From JAQTRU01 sp041645555 (GTDB lineage: Bacteria; Patescibacteriota; Patescibacteriia; Patescibacteriales; JAQTRU01), in contig JBAZPX010000010.1 of NCBI GenBank assembly GCA_041645555.1, forward strand, positions 1 through 41,256: DNA of 41,256 bases, given 5' to 3'. This document shows, piece by piece, positions 25,147 through 31,985 of the stretch. Under the pieces are notes generated by a model that made no database searches, was not told where the DNA came from, and saw only the letters and a list, made by a program, of their open reading frames with translations. Position 1 is the stretch's first letter; every line of letters begins with the position of its first letter. Position numbers and translations under genes: made by a program.

Positions 25147-25860
25147 ATGAAATTAGGATTTTCTACCGGGTGTTTTTATAAGTTTATGTCTCCTTTATCA
25201 AAGGAAGCGATTGCGGCTTGCCGCGATTTTGGTTTTAACGCGATTGAGTTAGGCGTTAATTCAATTGCTGAGGTTAATTTACTGACGAAAATAAAAAAAA
25301 TTGATTTGGCGGATTTTAAATACATATCTATCCACGGGCCGGGGCATGATGTTATGAGGGCGGTGGACGCGAAAGAGCATAAGAGAATATTAGATGTTTT
25401 TCAGAAAGTTTATAAAAAAATAAATTTTGATTGTCTGGTTCTGCATCCGGGGGAATGGATAGCGGATTGGGAGATTTTTAAAAATTATTCTTTGCCCATC
25501 GCTTTTGAAAATATGGATTGGCGCCATAAAATCGCTTCTGATGTAAAGAGCTTAAAAGAGATATTTTCGGGCAAAAATTTTAAAATGGTTTTAGACCTTA
25601 ACCATTGCTATACGCATGACCCGACGATGAAATTAGCCGCGGATATTTATAAAGAATTTAAGGGAATTATAAAGCATTATCATTTAAGCGGCGTTGGCGA
25701 ATCTGACCATGACCCTCTTTACCGCTCGCAAGGGAGAAAAATTATAGACGCTATCCCTGATTTGAATCTGCCGATTATTATTGAGTGCAAACTAAAAGAT
25801 ATGGAGGACGCGCGGAAAGAAGCGGAATATATAAAGAGAGAATTAAGAATTAAGGAGTGA
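25147..25860 (+). CDS. TIM-barrel protein, sugar phosphate isomerase/epimerase (AP endonuclease 2-like) family
   Basis: A 237-residue (beta/alpha)8 barrel. Typical metal-ligand motifs are at strand ends: KYISIHGPGHD, CLVLHPGEW, IAFENMDW, KMVLDLNHCYTHDP, IKHYHLSGVGESDHDP and LPIIIECKL. The pattern (H, H, E, D/H, H, E) fits the xylose isomerase-like/endonuclease IV superfamily. The substrate is unknown. It is the third gene of the unit with murJ. Its TGA stop (25858-25860) is the start of a TGAGATTCTTGGGAT repeat. Confidence 0.88.
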   Translation: MKLGFSTGCFYKFMSPLSKEAIAACRDFGFNAIELGVNSIAEVNLLTKIKKIDLADFKYISIHGPGHDVMRAVDAKEHKRILDVFQKVYKKINFDCLVLHPGEWIADWEIFKNYSLPIAFENMDWRHKIASDVKSLKEIFSGKNFKMVLDLNHCYTHDPTMKLAADIYKEFKGIIKHYHLSGVGESDHDPLYRSQGRKIIDAIPDLNLPIIIECKLKDMEDARKEAEYIKRELRIKE

Positions 25861-25876
25861 GATTCTTGGGATTCTC
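25858..25876. repeat. Half copy of the TGAGATTCTTRGGAT boundary element
   Basis: TGAGATTCTTGGGATTCTC, the same end sequence as the larger elements at 33693-34143, 34556-34654, 37606-37685, 37917-38004 and 40296-40739. Here the complementary half is missing. The TGA of the repeat is also the stop codon of the gene before it. Confidence 0.7.
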
Positions 25877-25884
25877 TGGATAAG

Positions 25885-25955
25885 GGGCGGACAGAAATGT
25901 TCGCTCTGTTTTGTTCCGCAAAAGTCCGCCCAAAGTCCGCGTTAGTCCGCGTTTA
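25885..25955. repeat. AAAGTCCGC repeats with hairpin
   Basis: GGGCGGAC pairs with GTCCGCCC within 25885-25932, and AGTCCGC recurs several times (AAAAGTCCGCCC, AAAGTCCGCG, TTAGTCCGCG). The stretch 25861-26180 holds no intact gene: it contains this repeat, the degraded methylase tail (25999-26094) and the A+T-rich approach to the Cas12a2-like gene. Confidence 0.55.
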
Positions 25956-25998
25956 GTTATTTACTTTTTTGGTTAAATGTTGTAGAGTATTGGGGTAA

Positions 25999-26094
25999 AT
26001 TATACTGGATAAGAGTAGAAAAACGGATAAGGAGATTGACGAGAAAGTTTATGAGTTGTACGGGTTGACAGAGGAGGAAATTAAAATCGTTTAA
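25999..26094 (+). pseudogene. C-terminal remnant of a large DNA methylase/restriction enzyme
   Basis: After an in-frame TAA (25996-25998) the frame runs IILDKSRKTDKEIDEKVYEL and continues YGLTEEEIKIV before the TAA at 26092. The end 'ID..VYELYGLTEEEI.IV' is a hallmark of the extreme C-terminus of Eco57I/TaqI-type and related type IIG or BREX-like adenine methylases (family knowledge). No upstream part of that gene exists in the window. It is therefore a scar of a lost restriction or defence gene lying directly upstream of the CRISPR effector. Confidence 0.7.
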
Positions 26095-26180
26095 AATAAT
26101 TAAAGTCAAGGTTGGCGAGGGGGATAAAAAGATAAATAAGGAATTTTATAAATAATATTAGTAATGTTCAAGATAAAAAA

Positions 26181-29100
26181 ATGAAAGATTATCAAAATTT
26201 TTATGAATTAAGAAAGACGATTCGGTTTATTCTTGAACCCAAGGAAATTAAGAGGCCTTATCAGCCGATAGTCAATAATGATGATTTGGGAAAGCGAATA
26301 GATAATTTTATAAATAAATATGGCCATGCCATACAAATTTTTAGGGAATTAATTTATGCCGCGCCCAGAGATTCTGAAGAGAAAAAATTAAGTAAAAATA
26401 TCTCCGTTAAGCATTCTTGGCTGAGGAATTACACCAAAAATGACTTTTTTAATGTGAAGGAAAAAATTATTCAATATGATAAAGACAATAAAAAACGAGG
26501 TAACAAAATTGCTATTGATAATACCAATATAAAATTTTTAAATGATTATTTTGAAAATTGGCTTGAAGAAAATAAAGAATGTATCGCTAATTTAAAAATA
26601 TGTTTAAATCAGCCGGAAGAAAACCAAAAAAAAATTTCCGAGTTTGCGTATTGGATTAGAAAAATAACCAAGCGAAGTAATTTTGAATTCATTTTTGAGT
26701 TATTCAACGGAAGTATTGACCATAAAAATAGCAATGAAAAAATTGATGCTGCAAAAAAAGAATTGGACGAATGTAAGCCATTGCTTGCATTATTGGAAAA
26801 AGCGGTCTTGCCAAGCCAGTCGTTGGGAGTTGAAATTGAATGTGCAAGTTTAAACTATTATATCGTTAATAAAAAACCGAAAGATTATCCACAAGAAATA
26901 CAAAATAAAAAGAATGAATTGCAGCAGGGTCATTCTTTTTCTAGAAATGAGCAAAATGTATTAAACCAGGTCGGTTTTATAGACATAAAATTACCTATTA
27001 CTGATTTGAAGGAAGCGATGAAAAAATTTAAGGCGGAACAGAAAAAAATATTTTATGAATTTGTTAATAAGGGAGAGATGTATCAAGAATTAAAAAATAA
27101 GGTGGATTTAAAATTATTGAATGATATTAGCGAAAATAATTTTAATAAATTTGAAAAAGAAACAGATGATCAGAAAAGAGGCAAACATTTTCAATTTTCT
27201 TTTCAAAAATATAAAAATTTTTGCAATATTTATAAAAATGTTGCCGTAAAGTTCGGCAGAATAAAAGCGAATATTAAATCTTTAGAAAGAGAAAAAGTTG
27301 ATGCTGAGAAATTACAATCTTGGGCGGTGATTTTGGAAAAAGACAACCAAAAATATATTTTAACCATTTCAAGAGACGCGAAAAATAATCTTCAAAATGC
27401 CAAAAAATATATTGACGATTTGCAAAACGAGAATGGCGGGCAATGGAATTTGTACGCTCTCGAATCGCTTACTTTGCGTGCATTGGACAAGCTTTGCTTT
27501 GGATCGGATAAAAATACTTTTATGCCGGCAATTAAAAATGAACTTCTGCAAAATGATAATTCTTTTTTTATAAATGGTGATTTAAAAAGAAAAGATCAAT
27601 TTTCAGAAGACGGGAAAGAGCTGATAAAGTTTTACCAGACGGTATTAAGTTTAGGCTCAACCAAGGAAATGCTGGCGATTGATAATTTTAAAAATTTTGA
27701 TGAGCTTGCGATTAAAGAATATGGAGAATTGGCTGACTTTGAGAGATTATTTAAAAAAATTTGTTATTACAAAAAATCAATAGCTATTTCTGAAGATACA
27801 AAAAAGAAAATTGTTGATGATTATCAAGGAAATTTGTATAAAATAACCAGCTATGATTTGGAAAAAGATGACGCAGAAATTTTGGCGTCTTTACAAAATA
27901 AAAATCATCTTGGCAGAAGCCACCCCGAATTTCATACAAAAATCTGGCTTGATTTTTGGACAGACGGAAATGAGGAAAAGAATTACGAAGTTCGTTTGAA
28001 TCCAGAATTTAAAATAAATTTTGTTGAAAAACATCCCGACGAATTAAAAGATAGGGATTTGGGCAAATTGAAAAAAAATAGGCGGTTAAACGAACAATTT
28101 ATGCTTTCAACTACTATAACTTTGAATGCTCACGGAAAAAATACCAATTTATCATACAAAACGACCGATGATATTAAAAAATATATTGAGAAATATAATG
28201 ACGAGTTTAACAAAAAAATAAAACCATTTGATATTTATTATTATGGATTAGACAGGGGAAAGGATGAGCTTTTAACTCTCGGCTTATTTAAATTTTCAGA
28301 AAATGAAAAGATAAAATTTATTAAACAAGATGGAACGCCGGGAGAATATAACAAGCCGGAATTTATTGATCTGGAAATATATCAGCTTAAGAAAGAAAAA
28401 TATTTAGCAAAAGATAGCAGAAACAGGGTCGCTTATAAAAGCATTGATCTATTTCTGGACAACATCGGAATCATTGAAAGGATTTCAGTAGAATCGTGTA
28501 TTGATTTATCTTGCGCTAAAATAGTGAAAGGAAAAATAATTTTAAATGGAGATATAGCTACTTATTTGGAGTTAAAACGAGTAAGTGCTTTGAGAAAAAT
28601 CTTGGAAGGTGCAGCTAAAAATAAATTCAGATCAGATAAAATTTGTTATAATGCGGATAAAGGAAGTTTATTTTTAAATATTGAAAACCGCGGGAAATTA
28701 GAAAATGATGATTTATATTTTTGTGATGATCGGTTTGATAATATTTTATCTTTGGACGCCATTCAAAAAGAATTGCAGGATTATTACGACGGAATTAAAA
28801 ACAATAGCGGTAATGCTGAAATGATCCCGATAGAAAAAATCAACCATCTAAAAAATGCCTTGTGCGCTAACGCTGTCGGGGTTATAAATTATTTGCAGCA
28901 AAAATATTTTGGCATAGTGGCTTTTGAAAATTTAGATATGGCTAACAAGAATCAACGAATTAGTGAATTTTCGGGTTATTTGGGCAGTATGATTGAATTA
29001 AAATTATTGCAAAAATTTCAAACGCTTTCCCTTGTCCCGCCCGGTTTGAAGCAAGTTATGAGCTTGCAAAATTTTAAGGAGATAAATCAGATTGGAGCGG

Positions 29101-29351
29101 TATTTTATATTGAAACATGCGGAACAAGCAATAAATGTCCGCGTTGTGGAACAGAAAATTCCGATAAATCGCAGAAATGGAATGCCCATGCTTATAAATG
29201 TAAAAATAATAATTGCAATTTTGGCACTACAGAGGACAAAACTAGGAATGATTTAATTGCGTTGGATAACTCTGACAAGGTCGCTTCATATAATATTGCT
29301 AAAAAAAGCTTAGCAGAATTGCATTCCAAGTGTTCTTTGAAAAATGAGTAA
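26181..29351 (+). CDS. cas12a2: Cas12a2-like type V CRISPR effector nuclease
   Basis: A 1056-residue single-effector nuclease. The N-terminus (NFYELRKTIRFILEPKE) matches the Cas12a wedge-domain start. A split RuvC is complete: D691 in YYGLDRGKDELLTLG, E916 in YFGIVAFENLDM, and D1032 (or D1029) in LDNSDKVASYNIAKK. Between RuvC-II and III there is no Cas12a Nuc domain; instead there is a C4 zinc ribbon, C986-P-R-C989 and C1007-x4-C1012. That architecture is the reported mark of Cas12a2, which shares crRNAs with Cas12a but is RNA-triggered and then degrades nucleic acids non-specifically, causing abortive infection (established for the Sulfuricurvum enzyme; inferred here). At 1056 residues it is shorter than typical Cas12a (about 1200-1300). 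The gene is A+T-rich, with no adaptation genes nearby and a matching array 153 nt downstream. Alternatives: a divergent compact Cas12a or another zinc-ribbon Cas12 subtype. Confidence 0.85.
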   Translation: MKDYQNFYELRKTIRFILEPKEIKRPYQPIVNNDDLGKRIDNFINKYGHAIQIFRELIYAAPRDSEEKKLSKNISVKHSWLRNYTKNDFFNVKEKIIQYDKDNKKRGNKIAIDNTNIKFLNDYFENWLEENKECIANLKICLNQPEENQKKISEFAYWIRKITKRSNFEFIFELFNGSIDHKNSNEKIDAAKKELDECKPLLALLEKAVLPSQSLGVEIECASLNYYIVNKKPKDYPQEIQNKKNELQQGHSFSRNEQNVLNQVGFIDIKLPITDLKEAMKKFKAEQKKIFYEFVNKGEMYQELKNKVDLKLLNDISENNFNKFEKETDDQKRGKHFQFSFQKYKNFCNIYKNVAVKFGRIKANIKSLEREKVDAEKLQSWAVILEKDNQKYILTISRDAKNNLQNAKKYIDDLQNENGGQWNLYALESLTLRALDKLCFGSDKNTFMPAIKNELLQNDNSFFINGDLKRKDQFSEDGKELIKFYQTVLSLGSTKEMLAIDNFKNFDELAIKEYGELADFERLFKKICYYKKSIAISEDTKKKIVDDYQGNLYKITSYDLEKDDAEILASLQNKNHLGRSHPEFHTKIWLDFWTDGNEEKNYEVRLNPEFKINFVEKHPDELKDRDLGKLKKNRRLNEQFMLSTTITLNAHGKNTNLSYKTTDDIKKYIEKYNDEFNKKIKPFDIYYYGLDRGKDELLTLGLFKFSENEKIKFIKQDGTPGEYNKPEFIDLEIYQLKKEKYLAKDSRNRVAYKSIDLFLDNIGIIERISVESCIDLSCAKIVKGKIILNGDIATYLELKRVSALRKILEGAAKNKFRSDKICYNADKGSLFLNIENRGKLENDDLYFCDDRFDNILSLDAIQKELQDYYDGIKNNSGNAEMIPIEKINHLKNALCANAVGVINYLQQKYFGIVAFENLDMANKNQRISEFSGYLGSMIELKLLQKFQTLSLVPPGLKQVMSLQNFKEINQIGAVFYIETCGTSNKCPRCGTENSDKSQKWNAHAYKCKNNNCNFGTTEDKTRNDLIALDNSDKVASYNIAKKSLAELHSKCSLKNE

Positions 29352-29422
29352 TAAAAGTGGTAAAATTGGTAGAAGTTGTCGTATATTTATTAGAGAGAAA
29401 CCCTAGCCTATGTATTTGGCAT

Positions 29423-29498
29423 TTTAGCTATAATTAGCAAAAAATCTTTAGCTGGATTTATTCACAATTTTATTTTTTTGTGGCTAATTATAGCTAAA
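29423..29498. promoter_or_regulatory. Leader region with a perfect 16-bp inverted repeat
   Basis: TTTAGCTATAATTAGC (29423-29438) is perfectly complementary to GCTAATTATAGCTAAA (29483-29498), with a 44-nt A+T-rich interval whose edges (AAAAAA, TTTTTTT) can extend the pairing. It ends 6 nt before the first CRISPR repeat. A TATACT (29499-29504) abuts that repeat and could be a -10 element. The AGCTATA core also recurs in the variable 5' part of the repeats. The interval 29352-29504 has no gene. Confidence 0.7.
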
Positions 29499-29504
29499 TA
29501 TACT

Positions 29505-29840
29505 GTCTAATAGCTATATCCAATTTCTACTTTTGTAGATTTCCCCTTGGGGGTTAGTTAATATAAGTCTAATAGCTATATCCAATTTCTACTTTTGTAG
29601 ATTTAAGAGCCTTTAGGCACTCTTTTGAGTCTAATAACTGTATCCAATTTCTACTTTTGTAGATTTATTAGATAGGTTAGTTAAGTTTTTGTCTAATAAC
29701 TATATCCAATTTCTACTTTTGTAGATATACATTTATTATCCAAAGGATAGGGTCTAATAGCTATATCCAATTTCTACTTTTGTAGATGTTTAAGGTTTTG
29801 GACATATTAGTCTAATAACATCCAACCTTTCCTTTTGTAG
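29505..29840 (+). CRISPR. CRISPR array with Cas12a-type repeats (5 intact repeats plus 1 degenerate)
   Basis: The 36-bp repeats start at 29505, 29567, 29629, 29691 and 29752. The 3' part, AATTTCTACTTTTGTAGAT, is identical in all five and is the Cas12a/Cas12a2 crRNA handle with its TCTAC/GTAGA pseudoknot stem. The 5' part (GTCTAATAGCTATATCC) varies at two positions in repeats 3 and 4. A sixth, degenerate repeat at about 29810-29840 has lost five bases and the stem complementarity. Spacers are 26, 26, 26, 25 and 22 nt. The handle orientation shows that transcription runs on the plus strand, away from the effector gene. No spacer has an obvious match elsewhere in the window. Confidence 0.97.
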
Positions 29841-29875
29841 GCTCCCCTAAGGGGGTAGTTAATTAAAAGTTTAAT
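29841..29875 (+). repeat. Decayed spacer-repeat copy at the array end
   Basis: GCTCCCCTAAGGGGGTAGTT, then AATTAAAAGTTTAATAA, resembles spacer 1 and the start of repeat 2 (TTCCCCTTGGGGGTTAGTTA, then ATATAAGTCTAATAG). This looks like a worn-out duplicate of the first spacer-repeat unit at the old end of the array. Confidence 0.55.
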
Positions 29876-29908
29876 AAAAACACCCCGAGAAGGTGTTTTT
29901 GTTTTTTT
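29876..29908 (+). terminator. Intrinsic terminator of the CRISPR array
   Basis: AAAAACACC (29876-29884) pairs with GGTGTTTTT (29892-29900), followed by GTTTTTTT. Confidence 0.9.
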
Positions 29909-29920
29909 AGAGTTAGTTAG

Positions 29921-29949
29921 TTGACCAAAAGGCCGAAAAAAGATAAGAT
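29921..29949 (+). promoter_or_regulatory. Possible lepA promoter
   Basis: TTGACC (29921-29926), a 17-nt spacer and TAAGAT (29944-29949). It falls in the gap between the array terminator and lepA. The -10 is weak. Confidence 0.4.
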
Positions 29950-29983
29950 GAAATTAGTGGAAAGTAGAAAGTTATAAAGTTAT

Positions 29984-30011
29984 AAAGCAAGAAAAATTGC
30001 TTTTGTTTTTT
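29984..30011 (+). terminator. Terminator-like hairpin directly before lepA
   Basis: AAAGCAA (29984-29990) pairs with TTGCTTT (29997-30003), followed by TGTTTTTT, and the lepA ATG follows at once (30012). It occupies the place of the ribosome-binding site, so it could act as an attenuator or block translation. Confidence 0.5.
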
Positions 30012-31868
30012 ATGAATAATATACGAAACTTCTGTATTATCGCCCATATTGACCACGGCAAGTCAACCTTGGCTGACCGGATGCTGGAAATTACAGGCAC
30101 GATTGAGAAAAGAAAAATGAAAGAGCAATTTTTGGACAGGATGGATATAGAAAGGGAAAGAGGAATAACTATAAAATTGCAGCCCGTGACGATGGAGTAT
30201 ACTCCTAAATTTTCAATTCTCAATTTTCAATTTTCAAATAAATCCGAAATCCGAAATCCGAAATCCGAAAATGAGAAGTTTATTTTGAATTTAATAGACA
30301 CGCCCGGCCATGTTGATTTCTCTTATGAAGTTTCCCGCTCTTTAGCCGCGGTGGAAGGAGCGGTTTTATTAGTGGACGCAACGCAAGGGATCCAGGCCCA
30401 GACTTTGGCTAATCTCTTTTTGGCCATAGAGCAAAATTTAATAATTATTCCGGTGATTAATAAAATAGATTTGCCGGCCGCGGATATAGAAAAAACTAAA
30501 GAGGAAATTATAAAATTAATCGGCTGCCCGGAAGAGGAAATAATTTTATCTTCTGGTAAAACCGGCCAGGGGGTAGCCGAAATTTTAGAAGCGGTGGTTA
30601 GCCGTGTGCCAGAACCTCAGGCGCGTAACGATATGCCCCTGCGGGCCTTGATTTTTGATTCCAATTACGATGAATACCGGGGGGTGGTCGCGCATGTCCG
30701 GGTTATGGACGGGGAAATAAAAAAAGGCGATAAAATTTTTTTGATGGCCACGAAAGCTAAAAGCGAAGCTTTGGATATCGGCATCTTTAAACCCGAGTAT
30801 AAATCCACGGGGGACTTGAAAGCCGGGGAAATCGGTTATATTGTTACCGGTTTTAAAGATGTTAGCGAATGCCGAGTCGGCGACACGGTTTCCAATCTTA
30901 AATCGGTTGATTCCGGCTTAGAGCCCTTGCATGGCTATAAAGAAGTGAAGCCGATGGTATACGCCGGAGTTTTTCCTCATGAAGGCAGCGACTTCCAGGA
31001 TTTAAGGGAAGCCATGGAGAAATTAAAATTAAATGACGCCGCTTTGACTTATGAGCCGGAAAGTTCCGAGGCTTTGGGTTTTGGTTTCCGGTGCGGATTC
31101 TTAGGGCTTCTTCACTTAGAAATTTTTCAGGAAAGATTGCGGCGGGAATACAACCTGGCTTTAATCGTAACTTTACCAAGCGTAGCTTATAAGGTCTATA
31201 AAACCAACGGCGAGGAAATAATTATCCGCACCCCGCAGAAATTACCGGACCAGGCGGGAATAAAGAAGGTGGAAGAGCCGTGGGTGTCTTTGGACGTGGT
31301 CACCCCGAAAGATTATATGGGCGCGGTGATGGAGCTGGCCCGGGACAAGAGAGGAGCTTATAAAAATATGGAATATTTGGAAAAAGACACGGTTATCCTT
31401 CATTATGAAATACCGATGGCCGCGATTTTAACCGATTTTTATGATAAGATAAAAAGTATCAGCTCCGGCTACGCTTCTATCAATTATGATTATTTGGATT
31501 ACCGTCCGGCGGACGTGGTCAAGCTTGATATTATAGTAGCGGAAGACATAGTTGAAGCCTTGTCTATGATTACTTATCGCGATGAAGCTTTTCGGGAAGG
31601 CAAGAAAATCGTGGAAGCTTTGAAAGAAACTTTGCCGAAACAAATGTTTGTTCTGAAACTGCAGGCGGCGATTGGCGGAAAAATTATTGCCGCCGAAAGA
31701 TTATCGGCTATGCGCAAGGACGTGACGGCCAAGCTTTACGGCGGGGACGTGAGCCGGAAGAGAAAATTATTGGAAAAGCAGAAGAAAGGCAAAAAGAAAA
31801 TGATGGCGGCCGGTAAGGGGAGCGTAGAAATTCCGCCGGAAGCGTTTGTGAGAATATTAAAACGATAA
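30012..31868 (+). CDS. lepA: Elongation factor 4 (LepA), ribosome back-translocating GTPase
   Basis: A 618-residue translational GTPase. The frame is open from a TTG at 29997, but MNNIRNFCIIAHIDHGKST at the ATG 30012 is the standard start. G motifs: AHIDHGKST (G1), RERGITIKLQ (G2), DTPGHVDF (G3), NKIDLPAAD (G4). The LepA-specific C-terminal part is present (DYRPADVVKLDIIVAEDIVE, IAAERLSAMRKDVTAKLYGG). An insertion of about 20 residues (KFSILNFQFSNKSEIRNPKS) sits between G2 and G3, encoded by TTCAATTTTC and AATCCGAA repeats. No Shine-Dalgarno is visible because a hairpin occupies the site. LepA assists ribosomes under ionic or stress conditions. Confidence 0.97.
   Translation: MNNIRNFCIIAHIDHGKSTLADRMLEITGTIEKRKMKEQFLDRMDIERERGITIKLQPVTMEYTPKFSILNFQFSNKSEIRNPKSENEKFILNLIDTPGHVDFSYEVSRSLAAVEGAVLLVDATQGIQAQTLANLFLAIEQNLIIIPVINKIDLPAADIEKTKEEIIKLIGCPEEEIILSSGKTGQGVAEILEAVVSRVPEPQARNDMPLRALIFDSNYDEYRGVVAHVRVMDGEIKKGDKIFLMATKAKSEALDIGIFKPEYKSTGDLKAGEIGYIVTGFKDVSECRVGDTVSNLKSVDSGLEPLHGYKEVKPMVYAGVFPHEGSDFQDLREAMEKLKLNDAALTYEPESSEALGFGFRCGFLGLLHLEIFQERLRREYNLALIVTLPSVAYKVYKTNGEEIIIRTPQKLPDQAGIKKVEEPWVSLDVVTPKDYMGAVMELARDKRGAYKNMEYLEKDTVILHYEIPMAAILTDFYDKIKSISSGYASINYDYLDYRPADVVKLDIIVAEDIVEALSMITYRDEAFREGKKIVEALKETLPKQMFVLKLQAAIGGKIIAAERLSAMRKDVTAKLYGGDVSRKRKLLEKQKKGKKKMMAAGKGSVEIPPEAFVRILKR
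30209..30275. repeat. Intergenic-type repeat inserted in frame in lepA
   Basis: Three TCAATT(TT)C units (30211-30238) are followed by four AATCCGAA units (30241-30271). Both are typical of noncoding repeats elsewhere in such genomes. The reading frame is kept. It lies between the G2 and G3 motifs of the GTPase domain. Confidence 0.8.
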
Positions 31869-31874
31869 TAATAT

Positions 31875-31973
31875 ATGAAACAAAGAAAAGTGATCAAAAT
31901 TGCCTGGACGATAATATCGGTTTTAATGATTCTGTCTATGGTTATCTGGACGATTGGTCTGTCGCTCATGTAA
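31875..31973 (+). CDS. Small membrane peptide (32 aa) between lepA and recJ
   Basis: MKQRKVIKIAWTIISVLMIL, then SMVIWTIGLSLM and a stop. A basic N-terminus is followed by one ~24-residue hydrophobic helix, with an 'IxxLMILSMVxWT' pattern reminiscent of small single-span proteins. It fills the lepA-recJ gap exactly: it starts 6 nt after lepA ends and stops 12 nt before recJ starts, on the same strand. The positively charged start, single helix and clean packing argue that it is a gene; the function is unknown. Confidence 0.6.
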   Translation: MKQRKVIKIAWTIISVLMILSMVIWTIGLSLM

Positions 31974-31985
31974 TTTTTAGAAAAT

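Noticed and set aside
25861..30011. Search for cas1, cas2, cas4 or a tracrRNA near the array
   Set aside because: No such genes are in the window. The repeat handle is of the Cas12a type, which needs no tracrRNA, and no anti-repeat is seen.
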